Part shown: piece after piece, positions 1 through 8,843 of the stretch | How the letters are laid out: each line of letters begins with the position of its first letter | Position numbering within the stretch: position 1 is the first letter of the stretch | Assembly (NCBI RefSeq): GCF_036199905.1 | Contig: NZ_CP108109.1 | Coordinates: forward strand, 5,641,501 to 5,705,500 | Reading direction: 5' to 3' | Length of the DNA: 64,000 nt | DNA from: Streptomyces sp. NBC_00223 | GTDB lineage: Bacteria; Actinomycetota; Actinomycetes; Streptomycetales; Streptomycetaceae | Notes under the pieces: model-generated | Databases searched by the model: none | Told to the model about the DNA's origin: nothing | What the model saw: the letters and a program-made list of their open reading frames with translations, nothing else | Program-made: the position numbers and the translations under genes

Positions 1-2
1 AG

Positions 3-1532
3 GAGTCCATTCAGCTGCTCGGCGCGCAGGCCGGTGACACCGAGTCCTTCCGTGTCACCCTTGAGCGCATTCCGGCGGCCATTCGCAAGCTGTCGTTCAC
101 CGCGACCATTGACGGCGACGGGCGGATGTCGCATATCTCGCCCGGCTACATCCGGGTCGTGGCCGGTGGCGAGGAGGTCGCGCGGTACGCGTTCAGCGGC
201 TCGGAGTTCAGCACCGAGCGCGCGGTGATGCTCGCCGACATCTACCTCAAGGACGTATGGCGGTTCGCCGCCGTCGGCCAGGGCTTCGACGGAGGACTCG
301 CCGCGCTGCTGGAGAACTTCGGCGGAGAGGTCGCCGAGGAGGAGCCCGAGCCTCCGCAGCAGGCCGCGGTCCCCGGCTTCGCCCCGCCTCCTGGCGGCCA
401 GGCGCCCGCCCCCGTGCCCGGCTTCGCCCCGCCGCCCGGCGGACCACCGCCCGCACCCCCCGCCCCGGCTCCCTCCTTCGGCGCACCGCCGGTCCCGCCG
501 CCCGCTCCCGTTCCCCCGCCGCTCCCGGCTCCCTCCTTCGGCGCCCCCGCCGGCCCTCCGCAGCCCGCCGCCGCGCAGCAGTTCGCGCAGCCCGGCCCAC
601 CGCCGCAGTACGCGCAGGGCCAGGGGTTCACCCCGCCGGGCGACCCGTCGGTGCATCAGGCGCCCACGATGATCGCGCCGCTGGCCGCCCCGCCCGGCCA
701 GGCTCCACCCGGTCCGCCGCCCTTCGGGCAGGTCCCGCCGCCCGTCGCGCCTCCCGGGCAGATCCCCGGCCAGCCGGTCCCGCCGCCCTTCCCGCAGCCC
801 GCCTTCGGCGCCCAGCCCGCGGGCGGCCCCGCGGCCGGTTACGGCCACCCCGCCGTACCCGCCCAGGGCGCCGGGCTCGCCGTCGCCATGCAGAAGTACC
901 GCGAACTGCCCACCGGTCAGCGCTGGACGCAGCAGAACCCGAAGATGATGCGCGCCGACCTCAGCCAGGCCGGCGGCCAGCCCGTGCTCGCCCGCCAGGG
1001 CAGCATGGTGCTCTACCAGGGGAAAGTCGACTTCGGCTACAAAGGCGCCGGATTCACCGGCCGGATCGTCGGCAACGTCACCGGCCAGGAGATGCAGCTG
1101 ATGCGCTGTACGGGCGGCGGCCAGGTCTTCTTCGCCGAGAACGCGGCCTATCTGCACCCCATTGAGCTCCAGGGCGACGCCATCTGCGTCTCCGCCGAGA
1201 ACGTGCTCGCCTTCGACGAGACCCTTCAGCACGAGGTGCGGCGCATCGAGGGCCACGGCATCCCCGGCGGCGCCCTCTACACCATGCAGTTCCACGGCAC
1301 CGGGACCGTGATCGTCAAGACGCACGGTACCCCCGTGGTCCTCCCGGTCACCCCCACCACGTACGCGGACAGCAACGCGATCGTCGCCTGGTCGGCCGCC
1401 GCCCAGGTGATCGTCTCCAGCCAGGTCAGGCTGCGCAGGACCGCCTTCCCCGGCCACAGCGGCGAGACCGTGAACCTCCAGTTCCGCGGCGCTCCCGGCA
1501 ACTTCATCGTCGTTCAGCCCTACGAGGTGTGA
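3..1532 (+). CDS. TerD-AIM24 fusion protein (5' end outside window)
   Basis: The reading frame is open from base 3, so the start codon lies upstream and 509 C-terminal residues are visible. The first ~95 visible residues look like the end of a TerD (tellurite/stress, calcium-binding) domain, with a fragment around SFRVTLERIPAAIRKLSF and a later DIYLKDVWRFAAVGQGF. A Pro/Gly/Ala-rich linker of about 180 residues (roughly bases 340-880) follows. The last ~210 residues form an AIM24 beta-barrel domain, with a QGSMVLYQGKVDFGY-type motif and a closing FIVVQPYEV. The same AIM24 closing motif appears in the next two genes, so the three form a family cluster transcribed together. TerD proteins belong to stress-response systems; AIM24 function in bacteria is not established. 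The role is inferred only from domains. Confidence 0.9.
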   Translation, partial: ESIQLLGAQAGDTESFRVTLERIPAAIRKLSFTATIDGDGRMSHISPGYIRVVAGGEEVARYAFSGSEFSTERAVMLADIYLKDVWRFAAVGQGFDGGLAALLENFGGEVAEEEPEPPQQAAVPGFAPPPGGQAPAPVPGFAPPPGGPPPAPPAPAPSFGAPPVPPPAPVPPPLPAPSFGAPAGPPQPAAAQQFAQPGPPPQYAQGQGFTPPGDPSVHQAPTMIAPLAAPPGQAPPGPPPFGQVPPPVAPPGQIPGQPVPPPFPQPAFGAQPAGGPAAGYGHPAVPAQGAGLAVAMQKYRELPTGQRWTQQNPKMMRADLSQAGGQPVLARQGSMVLYQGKVDFGYKGAGFTGRIVGNVTGQEMQLMRCTGGGQVFFAENAAYLHPIELQGDAICVSAENVLAFDETLQHEVRRIEGHGIPGGALYTMQFHGTGTVIVKTHGTPVVLPVTPTTYADSNAIVAWSAAAQVIVSSQVRLRRTAFPGHSGETVNLQFRGAPGNFIVVQPYEV

Positions 1533-1538
1533 CCCGCC

Positions 1539-2222
1539 ATGGACCAGCAGATGATCGCGGGCTACGCACCCACCCCGGTGGCCGCCCGGATGGAGAACCA
1601 CGGGTCGGCCATGCTCAAGGTCGCCATGCAGACCGGCCAGGACCTCTTCGCCCGCAGCGGCTCCATGGTCGCCTACGAGGGCTTTGTGCAGTACGAGCCG
1701 AACCCGCCCGCCGTACGGCAGATGGCCTCGGCCTGGCTGACCGGCGAGAGCACGCCTCTCATGAAGTGCAGCGGTGACGGCCTGCTCTACCTCGCCGACT
1801 ACGGCGCCGACGTGGTGTGCCTGAACCTCAACAACGAGTCGGTGTCCGTCAACGGCACGAATCTGCTCGCCTTCGACGCGCACCTCCAGTGGGGCGTCGA
1901 GCGGGTCAAGGGCCTCGCCAAGTTCGCCGGGCAGGGCCTGTTCAACGTGGCGGTGTCCGGCACCGGCTGGGTGGCCGTCACCTCACGCGGCACGCCGATC
2001 GTCGTCGACTGCGGCAGCGGCGCGGACGAGACCTATGTCGACCCGGACGCGCTCGTCGCCTGGTCGTCGGGGCTGAAGATGAAGGCGAAGCGGAGCTTCA
2101 AGGCGTCGGCGCTGATCGGGCGCGGCAGCGGCGAAGCCTTCCAGATCGCCTTCTCGGGGCAGGGCTTCGTGGTCGTACAGCCCAGCGAGGACAGCACTGA
2201 CCGGCTCCGGGCCCGGGGCTGA
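1539..2222 (+). CDS. AIM24 family protein
   Basis: This 227-residue protein consists of one AIM24 domain. It contains the family-like ARSGSMVAYEGFVQYE segment near residue 45 and ends with GQGFVVVQPSED, matching the ends of the flanking genes. No signal peptide or membrane segment is visible, so it should be cytosolic or loosely membrane associated. It starts 6 bases after the stop of the TerD-AIM24 gene and ends 16 bases before the next AIM24 gene, so an operon is very likely. AIM24 is named after a mitochondrial protein needed for inner-membrane architecture; the bacterial role is unknown. Confidence 0.9.
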   Translation: MDQQMIAGYAPTPVAARMENHGSAMLKVAMQTGQDLFARSGSMVAYEGFVQYEPNPPAVRQMASAWLTGESTPLMKCSGDGLLYLADYGADVVCLNLNNESVSVNGTNLLAFDAHLQWGVERVKGLAKFAGQGLFNVAVSGTGWVAVTSRGTPIVVDCGSGADETYVDPDALVAWSSGLKMKAKRSFKASALIGRGSGEAFQIAFSGQGFVVVQPSEDSTDRLRARG

Positions 2223-2238
2223 GGGGGAGCGACACATC

Positions 2239-3000
2239 ATGCAGAGCCCGCTTTTCGCATTCACCGAGGTCCAGAACGAGGACCACTACACCCTGCAGAA
2301 CTCCTATCTGCTCCGGGTCCGCCTGGACGGGAACACCGGCCCGGACTGTCTGGCCAAGAAGGGTTCGATGGTCGCCTATCAGGGCATGATCGAATTCGAC
2401 GGCGAGTACCAGTCCCACCACCAGGGCAGGGCCCGCCGGCAGACCGGTGAGGGCCTGGACCTGATGCGCTGCTCGGGTCAGGGCACCGTCTACCTTGCCA
2501 ATCTCGCCCAGCAGATCCACATCCTCGACGTGGACCACGACGGGCTGACCGTTGACAGCGCCTATGTGCTCGCCCTTGACTCGGGGCTGCACTGGGACGT
2601 GATCGCCGTCGACAGCGAGTTCGGCCTGTCCGGCACCGGCGCGTACAACCTGAACATCGCGGGCAACGGCAAGGTCGCCCTGATGACCTCGGGCAAGCCG
2701 CTGATGATGCCGGTGACCCCGGACAAGTACGTCTCCTGTGACGCGGACGCGGTCGTCGCCTGGTCCAGCAGCCTGCGGGTCCAGATGCAGGCGCAGACCA
2801 GCAGCTCGTCGGTCTTCCGCAGGCGCGGAAACACCGGCGAGGGCTGGGAGCTGAACTTCGTCGGGCAGGGCTATGTCCTGGTCCAGCCCAGCGAGCTGAT
2901 GCCGCCGCAGAACGTGGTGCTCCAGGGCCTGCGCGGGCAGTACGGCCTGGGAGCGGGCGGGCACGGCCAGAACCAGGGCAACGCCTGGTCGGGGCGGTAG
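2239..3000 (+). CDS. AIM24 family protein
   Basis: This 253-residue AIM24-domain protein is the third member of the cluster. Visible markers are KKGSMVAYQGMIEFDG near residue 35, LMRCSGQGTVYLA near residue 75 and GQGYVLVQPSEL near the end of the fold. A Gly/Gln-rich tail of about 30 residues follows. A GGGGGAG ribosome-binding site lies about 10 bases before the ATG. The three tandem AIM24 units suggest a heteromeric assembly or old duplications. There is no direct functional evidence. Confidence 0.9.
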   Translation: MQSPLFAFTEVQNEDHYTLQNSYLLRVRLDGNTGPDCLAKKGSMVAYQGMIEFDGEYQSHHQGRARRQTGEGLDLMRCSGQGTVYLANLAQQIHILDVDHDGLTVDSAYVLALDSGLHWDVIAVDSEFGLSGTGAYNLNIAGNGKVALMTSGKPLMMPVTPDKYVSCDADAVVAWSSSLRVQMQAQTSSSSVFRRRGNTGEGWELNFVGQGYVLVQPSELMPPQNVVLQGLRGQYGLGAGGHGQNQGNAWSGR

Positions 3001-3106
3001 CCCACGCGTGAACTACCGCCGGGGTGCGGGCGGTCGACGCCCGCACCCCGGCGGCCCTGCCGGCCGCACCGGCCGCGCGGTCACAAGCGCTCCGGCGGCC
3101 GCGCGC

Positions 3107-3637
3107 TCACAGCAGTGTGCGGGTCCTGGTCACCAGGCTCGCCACCGAGCTGTCCGAGACCGCGACGGCCTCGTCGAAGGTGAACCAGCGCAGGTCGAGT
3201 GATTCGTCGCTGATCGACTCGACCGCGCCCTCGGGCGCCACAGCGGCGTACTGCACGTCGAGATGCCAGGCGCACGGGGTCAGATGCCGGTCCAACTGGA
3301 CCGGCCCGGGCACCAGCAGCCGCAGCCCCGCGATCCCGGACTCCTCGGTGCCCTCGCGCAGCGCCGAGGCGTCGAGCGCCGTGTCCTCGGGTTCGCAGTG
3401 GCCGCCGGTCTGTAGCCACATTTTCAGCTTGGCGTGCAAGGTGAGCAGGACACGTTCTCGCGGCGGGTCGAGCACCAGCACGCTCGCCGTGATGTGCCCG
3501 GCCTTGCACGGTTTCCACACCCCGTCCGGGTGCGCGGCCAGATGGGCCAGATACTCGCCGCGGAGCTTGTCCTGCTCCGGGTCGGGGGTGTGCCAGTTCT
3601 CAAGGACGCGCACGGCGTCCGCGTGCAGTGTGCTCAC
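3107..3637 (-). CDS. NUDIX hydrolase
   Basis: This 176-residue protein carries a complete NUDIX box (GGHCEPEDTALDASALREGT followed by EESGI, about residues 96-120). Such enzymes hydrolyse nucleoside diphosphates linked to another group, with a divalent metal held by the box glutamates. The substrate cannot be read from sequence. The GTG start overlaps the stop of the DUF2342 gene by four bases (GTGA), so the two are translationally coupled. Streptomyces genomes often pair these two genes. The preceding helices are typical of the stand-alone actinobacterial subfamily. Confidence 0.9.
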   Translation of the reverse strand: MSTLHADAVRVLENWHTPDPEQDKLRGEYLAHLAAHPDGVWKPCKAGHITASVLVLDPPRERVLLTLHAKLKMWLQTGGHCEPEDTALDASALREGTEESGIAGLRLLVPGPVQLDRHLTPCAWHLDVQYAAVAPEGAVESISDESLDLRWFTFDEAVAVSDSSVASLVTRTRTLL

Positions 3638-5163
3638 TTCTCGGAGTCGCCGTCCTCGCCGCCGTCGCCCTCAGGGTCCGCGCCGGGCTCGGGCTTCGCG
3701 TCGCCCGCACCCTTCGCGTCGCCCGCACCCTTCGTGAGGTCCGGGCCCTTCGTGAGGTCCGGGCCCGCGTCCCCTTCGGCACCGCCCGGGCCGCCGTTCG
3801 CGGCCTCGCCCAGCAGCTTGTCCAGCTCGGAGAAGTCGAAGGACTCGCGGTGCACAAAGCCGTCCGGGTCGTCCAGGTCCGCGGCCGTCGGCAGCATGTC
3901 CGGGTGCGCCCACACCCCGTCCCGGCCGTCCACCCCGCGCGCGTCGGTCAGCGACGCCCACAGCCGGGCGGCGTCCCGCAGTCGCCTCGGCCGCAGCTCA
4001 AGGCCGATCAGGGTCGCGAAGGTCTGCTCGGCCGGCCCACCGGTCGCCCGGCGGCGGCGCAGTGTCTCCCGCAGCGCGCCCGCCGACGGCAGATGCGGGG
4101 CCGCGGCCTCGTGCACGACCGCGTCGACCCAGCCCTCGACCAGCGCGAGCGCGGTCTCCAGCCGGGCCAGCGCCGCCTTCTGCTCCGGCGTGTCCTCGGG
4201 CTGGAACATGCCCTGCTGCAACGCTTCCTGAAGCTGCTCGGGCTGCGAAGGGTCGAGCTGCCCGACAGCCTCCTCCAGACGTGTGGTGTCCACCTTGATC
4301 CCGCGCGCGTATCCCTCGACAGTGCCGAACAGGTGGGCCCGCAGCCACGGCACATGAGCGAAGAGCCGCTGGTGGGCGGCCTCGCGCAGCGCCAGATACA
4401 GCCGCACCTCCTCCTGCGGCACGCCCAGGCCCTCGCCGAAGGCCGTGATGTTCGCCGGGAGCAGCGCGGCCTTGCCGGACGGGCCGAGCGGCAGCCCGAC
4501 GTCGGTGGAGCCCACCACCTCGCCCGCCAGGGTGCCGAGCGCCTGCCCGATCTGGGAGCCGAACATCGCGCCGCCCATGGACCGCATCATGCCGAGCAGC
4601 GGCCCGGTCATGGCCTGCATCTCCTCGGGCAGCACATCGCCCATCGCCCCGGCCACCCGCTCGGCGACCGGGTCGACCAGGTCCTTCCACACCGGCAGGG
4701 TCGCCTCGACCCACTCCGCGCGGCTCCACGCCACCGCGGTGTTCGCGCCCGAAGGCAGCGAGGTGACGCCGTCGAGCCACAGGTCGGCCAGCCGGACCGC
4801 CTCCTGGACCCATGCGGTGTCAGAACGGCCCACGCTCGTGTCCTTGACGCCGTCCGGGGTGCCCTGGGCGACGGTCTGGCGGGCGATGTCCTTGGCCATG
4901 TCCCAGTTCACCGGCCCGCCCTCGTAGGAGAGCATCTGGCCGAGCTGCTGGAAGGCGGCGCCGAGGTCATTGGGGTTCAGGGAGCCGAACATCGCCGCGA
5001 ACGGGTTGTCGCCGCCCCCGCCGAAGGGACCGCCCCCGCCGAAGCCGAACGGGTTCGGCGGCTGGCCGCCGCCCTGGCCGCCGCCTCCCTTGCCCTCATT
5101 TCCCTCGCCCCCGTCGTCGGGCTCCTCGGGAGGGACGCCGAATCCGAATGGGATGTCACTCAC
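3634..5163 (-). CDS. Zinc-dependent metalloprotease-like protein (DUF2342)
   Basis: This 509-residue protein has a Gly/Pro-rich N-terminus (residues ~10-60) and then the conserved DUF2342 body. REAAHQRLFAHVPWLRAHL at about residues 258-276 is the proposed metal-site helix of this family, which databases describe as a putative zinc metalloprotease or F420-biosynthesis-associated protein. The acidic tail contains a short repeat (DLTKGPDLTKG, GDAKGAGDAK). The GTG start has GAGGAA about 9 bases upstream. It is divergent from the SDR gene at 5344 and coupled to the NUDIX gene. The activity is not proven for the family. Confidence 0.85.
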   Translation of the reverse strand: MSDIPFGFGVPPEEPDDGGEGNEGKGGGGQGGGQPPNPFGFGGGGPFGGGGDNPFAAMFGSLNPNDLGAAFQQLGQMLSYEGGPVNWDMAKDIARQTVAQGTPDGVKDTSVGRSDTAWVQEAVRLADLWLDGVTSLPSGANTAVAWSRAEWVEATLPVWKDLVDPVAERVAGAMGDVLPEEMQAMTGPLLGMMRSMGGAMFGSQIGQALGTLAGEVVGSTDVGLPLGPSGKAALLPANITAFGEGLGVPQEEVRLYLALREAAHQRLFAHVPWLRAHLFGTVEGYARGIKVDTTRLEEAVGQLDPSQPEQLQEALQQGMFQPEDTPEQKAALARLETALALVEGWVDAVVHEAAAPHLPSAGALRETLRRRRATGGPAEQTFATLIGLELRPRRLRDAARLWASLTDARGVDGRDGVWAHPDMLPTAADLDDPDGFVHRESFDFSELDKLLGEAANGGPGGAEGDAGPDLTKGPDLTKGAGDAKGAGDAKPEPGADPEGDGGEDGDSEK

Positions 5164-5343
5164 GGGATTCCTCGGCTCTGTGTCGTGATGGGCTGGCTGG
5201 TGGTGAGGCGGCCGCGCGGGCCGATTGTGCGGAGGTGAGCCTGTGTCGCGTACGACTCACTGTGATGAGCTGTACCTCCAGCCTAGACACGTGTCCGGCA
5301 GGATGGCTGCGTACGTATCTGAGACAACCGTGGGAGACACCCG

Positions 5344-6447
5344 GTGAGTTCCCCAGAAGCACACGTTCGCCCAGAGCGGAGCCCCACTCGGGGGGCCGCC
5401 GGTCCGGTGGTGGCGATCACCGGCGCGGCGACGGGCGTCGGCCACGCGCTGGCGCTGCGGCTCGTCGAGTCCGACCAGGTCAGGAAGGTCGTGGCGATCG
5501 ACGAGCGGCGCGGTGACGTGCCCGGGGCGACCTGGCGGGTGCTGGACGTACGCGACCCCGCGATCGCCGAGAAACTGCGTGGCGCGGACGTGGTCGTGCA
5601 TCTCGCGCTCGACCTCGATCTGGAGTCCGACGCGAAGGCCCGTTCGGCTTTCAACGTCCGCGGTACGCAGACCGTGCTCACCGCGGCCGCAGCCGCCGGA
5701 GTGCACCGGGTCGTGCTGTGCACCTCGGCGATGGTCTACGGCGCCCAGGCGGACAACGACGTGCCCCTCGCCGAGGACGCGCCGCTGCGGGCCACCTCCG
5801 AGGCCAGCTTCGTGGACGACCTGCTGGAGATCGAACGACTCGGCCGCCGCGCCCCGCGGGCCCATCCCGGCCTCAATGTGACGATCCTGCGCCCCGCCGT
5901 CCTGGTCGGGGGTACGGACACCGCGCTGACCAGGTACTTCGAGTCGCCGCGGCTGCTGGTCGTGGCGGGCAGCCGGCCCTGCTGGCAGTTCTGCCATGTG
6001 GAGGACCTGGTCTCGGCGCTGGAGTTCGCCGTGCTGGAGAAGGTCGACGGCGAGATCGCCGTCGGCTGTGACGGCTGGCTGGAGCAGGAAGAGGTCGAGG
6101 AGCTTTCGGGCATCCGGCGGATGGAACTGCCGCCCGCCATCGCCTTCGGCGCCGCCTCCCGGCTGCACCGCCTCGGTCTGACGCCCTCACCCGCCGGCGA
6201 CCTCGCCTACACCATGCACCCCTGGGTGGTCAGCGGCAGCAAGCTCTACGAAGCGGGCTGGCGGCCGAAGTGGTCGAACGAGGAGGTGCTGGCCGTGCTC
6301 CTGGAAGAGGTCGAGGGCCGCAACTCCGTCGCCGGGCGCCGCCTGGGCCGCAAGGACGCGACCACCCTCGGCGCGGCCGGGGCCACGGTCGCCCTGGTCG
6401 GCGCGGCCGCCGTGGTGCGCAGGGCCCGCAAGCGCCGGGGCCTCTGA
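5344..6447 (+). CDS. NAD-dependent epimerase/dehydratase (extended SDR)
   Basis: This 367-residue extended short-chain dehydrogenase has a Rossmann motif (VVAITGAATGVGHALALRLV, residues ~20-39) that departs slightly from the classic TGxxGxxG. It has DVVVHLA in strand four, and a likely catalytic Ser-Tyr pair with the Tyr in SAMVYGAQ (no clear YxxxK). The C-terminal 35 residues hold a hydrophobic helix (TLGAAGATVALVGAAAVV) followed by basic residues, so the enzyme may be tail-anchored. The start is GTG. The substrate is unknown; a nucleotide-sugar or a lipid-linked sugar is plausible. The missing canonical lysine makes catalysis uncertain. Confidence 0.85.
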   Translation: MSSPEAHVRPERSPTRGAAGPVVAITGAATGVGHALALRLVESDQVRKVVAIDERRGDVPGATWRVLDVRDPAIAEKLRGADVVVHLALDLDLESDAKARSAFNVRGTQTVLTAAAAAGVHRVVLCTSAMVYGAQADNDVPLAEDAPLRATSEASFVDDLLEIERLGRRAPRAHPGLNVTILRPAVLVGGTDTALTRYFESPRLLVVAGSRPCWQFCHVEDLVSALEFAVLEKVDGEIAVGCDGWLEQEEVEELSGIRRMELPPAIAFGAASRLHRLGLTPSPAGDLAYTMHPWVVSGSKLYEAGWRPKWSNEEVLAVLLEEVEGRNSVAGRRLGRKDATTLGAAGATVALVGAAAVVRRARKRRGL

Positions 6448-6554
6448 GCCCATCGGGTAAGCACCGGGAAGCGCCCGGGGCGCGCGACGACGCGCGGTGA
6501 CGTGCCGGTGCGATGACAGGATCTTCTTTCGGTATTCCGGGCAGGCGAGGGAGC

Positions 6555-7013
6555 ATGGGCGGCATGGCACGGACGGACGACCGCGACGACCCGATCCGGC
6601 TGCTGGCGATCCGCGACACCCCGCTGTCCGTGGACGAGGTCTTCGCCGCGGTCGGTGACGACGCGGCCGGTGGCACGGCGCTCTTCGTCGGCACCGTGCG
6701 CGACCACGACGGGCGGCCGGACGCGGAGGTGACCGGTCTGTCGTACTCCGCGCACCCCCTGGCGGAGCGGGAACTGCGCCGGGTCGCGGAGAAGGTCGCC
6801 GCGGACTTCCCGGTACGGGCGCTCGCGGCCGTCCACCGCGTCGGCGACCTGAGGGTGGGCGACATCGCGGTGGTCGTGGCGGTCGCCTGCCCCCACCGAG
6901 GCGAGGCGTTCGAGGCGAGCCGCCGTCTGATCGACGAACTCAAGAGCCAGGTGCCGATCTGGAAGCATCAGACGTTCACGGACGGTACGGAGGAGTGGGT
7001 GGGCGCGCACTGA
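6555..7013 (+). CDS. moaE: Molybdopterin synthase catalytic subunit MoaE
   Basis: MoaE transfers sulfur from the MoaD thiocarboxylate to precursor Z (cPMP) in molybdenum-cofactor synthesis. The 152-residue protein shows GGTALFVGTVRDHDGR, LSYSAHPLAE, HRVGDLRVGDIAVVVAVACPHR and the active-site VPIWKHQTF lysine region. I chose the ATG at 6555 because GAGGGAG ends 2 bases before it; an ATG at 6513 has no good site. No moaD is adjacent, so the small subunit is encoded elsewhere. It is a stand-alone gene between the SDR gene and a 330-base gap. Confidence 0.95.
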   Translation: MGGMARTDDRDDPIRLLAIRDTPLSVDEVFAAVGDDAAGGTALFVGTVRDHDGRPDAEVTGLSYSAHPLAERELRRVAEKVAADFPVRALAAVHRVGDLRVGDIAVVVAVACPHRGEAFEASRRLIDELKSQVPIWKHQTFTDGTEEWVGAH

Positions 7014-7346
7014 CCCGTGCGTTTTCGCACCCTGGGTGCCGACCGAAGGCCCGCGTACAGGCGCCCTGGACAACAGACCCGGCGTCCGCGCCCTCGCGTC
7101 CTGGGCGGCGATCCCGCGCCTCCTCATGCGCCGCCTCCTCGCGTCCTGGGCGCCGTCCTCGCGCCCTCGTCTCCCAAGGCGTCGACAGGCGTCGACCCGC
7201 GCCGCCCGTACCGCGCCCACCCTCCGTTCGTGGGACTCCGGCGGAATTCCCGCCGGAACCCCGTGCCCCTGCCCAGCGTTTGACCCGATGAGTGGTTAAT
7301 CTGCTCATAGGTCCGATTTGGCGCACAGGGTCTCGGGGAGTTCGCA
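7014..7346. other. Intergenic region with short repeats, no convincing gene
   Basis: This 333-base gap holds an odd-centred inverted repeat just after moaE (GCACCC T GGGTGC at 7027-7039), which may act as a weak terminator. A 15-base direct repeat (CTCGCGTCCTGGGCG) occurs at 7093-7107 and 7138-7152, with related CCTC-rich pieces between. The last ~60 bases are less GC-rich and probably carry the promoter of the gene at 7347. All reading frames here look like composition artefacts. Confidence 0.6.
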
Positions 7347-7694
7347 GTGGCAGCACTCGTATGGTTGCTCATTCCGCTGGCCGCCGCGGTCGTCGCCGCC
7401 TGCTGGGCCCGGTGGGCCGCGCGGCGACGTACGACCGGGGACGGTGCCTCGCTCGCCGACTACGAACGCTTCCGCCAGGCGATGCAGCGGGTGGCCCCGG
7501 TGGACGCCTCCCGGGAGCGCGCGCCGGTCGCCGGACCCGCCGCCGGGACGGCCCGTGACAAGGGCCGCAGGGCCGCCCGTACCGCCGGTGCGGGCGCCGG
7601 GAAGAACGCGGCACGCGGCCTCGGTACGGCCCCCGCGAACGCCCCCGGCGAAGAGGACTCACCCCGCGGACCGGTTGTCGGACCGGTCCCGTAG
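7347..7694 (+). CDS. Small membrane protein of unknown function
   Basis: This 115-residue protein has one N-terminal membrane segment (ALVWLLIPLAAAVVAACWARW, split here as residues ~3-23). A basic stretch and a low-complexity Ala/Gly/Pro/Arg region follow. The GTG start has GGGGAG 6 bases upstream. It lies 9 bases before the PDZ/Lon-like protease gene, so the two are probably cotranscribed. I do not recognise a family beyond Streptomyces-type small membrane proteins. Confidence 0.75.
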   Translation: MAALVWLLIPLAAAVVAACWARWAARRRTTGDGASLADYERFRQAMQRVAPVDASRERAPVAGPAAGTARDKGRRAARTAGAGAGKNAARGLGTAPANAPGEEDSPRGPVVGPVP

Positions 7695-7703
7695 GGTCGG
7701 GGC

Positions 7704-8780
7704 ATGCCACGCCGCACCGCGACGCTGCTCGCTTCGACACTGACGCTGATCGTGCTGCTGTGCGTGGCCCTCCTGGCGCCGACGCCGTACTCGGAGATGT
7801 CGCCGGGGCCGACCGTGAACACCCTCGGGGACTACCAGGGCGAGCAGGTCATCCAGATCACCGGCCGCAAGACGTACCCGGCCGACGGGCATCTGAACAT
7901 GACCACGGTCCGGGTCACGGGCGCCGACTACTCGATGAACCTGATCGAGGCCATGTTCGGCTGGGCCCAGCACGACGACCGGGTGGTCGAGCACGACACG
8001 CTCTACCCGAACGGGCAGAGCGCGCAGGAGGCCGACCAGGAGAACGCCGAGGAGTTCAGCCAGTCCCAGGACAGCGCCAAGGTCGCCGCGCTCAAGGTGC
8101 TGCACATCCCCGTCCCGTCCCGGGTGATCGTTTCCGCCGTGGTCAAGGGCGGCGCCTCCCAGGGGCTGCTGCACGCGGGCGACGTCATCAAGGCGGTGGA
8201 CGGCACCGAGGTCAAGCAGGCCGACGACGTCGCCAAGCTCGTCACCGAGCACAAGCCGGGCCAGCCGGTCGTCTTCACCGTCATCAAGGCCGCCGACGCC
8301 AAGAAGAAGTCCACGGTGACCCACGACGTGACGATCACCACCCGGGCCTCCGACGACACCGGCCCCAAGCGCGCGGTCGTCGGGATTCAGGCGGGCATCG
8401 AGCACATCTTCCCGTTCACCATCGACATCCGGCTCGCGGACGTGGGCGGCCCGAGCGCGGGCATGATGTTCGCCCTGGGCATCGTGGACAAGCTCACCCC
8501 GGGCAATCTGACCGGCGGGCACTTCGTCGCGGGCACCGGCACCATAGACGACAGCGGGAACGTCGGCCCGATCGGCGGCATCGGTCTCAAGACGATCGGC
8601 GCCCGCGACAAGGGCGCGCAGTACTTCCTCACCCCGGCCGACAACTGCGGGGAAGCCGCCAAGGACATCCCCCACGGCCTCACCCTGGTCAAGGTGAAGA
8701 CGCTGGACGACGCCATGGCGGCCCTGGCGAACATCAAGGCCGGCAAGACCTCGGCGCTGCCCAGCTGCTCCAAGAGCTGA
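7704..8780 (+). CDS. PDZ and Lon-type (S16) protease domain protein, YlbL-like
   Basis: This 358-residue protein has an N-terminal signal anchor (residues ~4-26). A PDZ domain covers roughly residues 130-205 (RVIVSAVVKGGASQGLLHAG). The C-terminal Lon-type domain has the catalytic Ser in GGPSAGMMFALG (about residue 250) and the Lys in GGIGLKTIGA (about residue 294). The active site should face outside the membrane. Relatives such as Bacillus YlbL are membrane proteases linked to quality control and SOS-related division control; the substrate here is unknown. It follows the small membrane protein gene by 9 bases. Confidence 0.92.
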   Translation: MPRRTATLLASTLTLIVLLCVALLAPTPYSEMSPGPTVNTLGDYQGEQVIQITGRKTYPADGHLNMTTVRVTGADYSMNLIEAMFGWAQHDDRVVEHDTLYPNGQSAQEADQENAEEFSQSQDSAKVAALKVLHIPVPSRVIVSAVVKGGASQGLLHAGDVIKAVDGTEVKQADDVAKLVTEHKPGQPVVFTVIKAADAKKKSTVTHDVTITTRASDDTGPKRAVVGIQAGIEHIFPFTIDIRLADVGGPSAGMMFALGIVDKLTPGNLTGGHFVAGTGTIDDSGNVGPIGGIGLKTIGARDKGAQYFLTPADNCGEAAKDIPHGLTLVKVKTLDDAMAALANIKAGKTSALPSCSKS

Positions 8781-8843
8781 GCCGATAGCTGAGCCGAGGG
8801 CCGAGCCGGCGGCCGAGCAGCAGTCGGCCGCCCAGGCTTCGAA

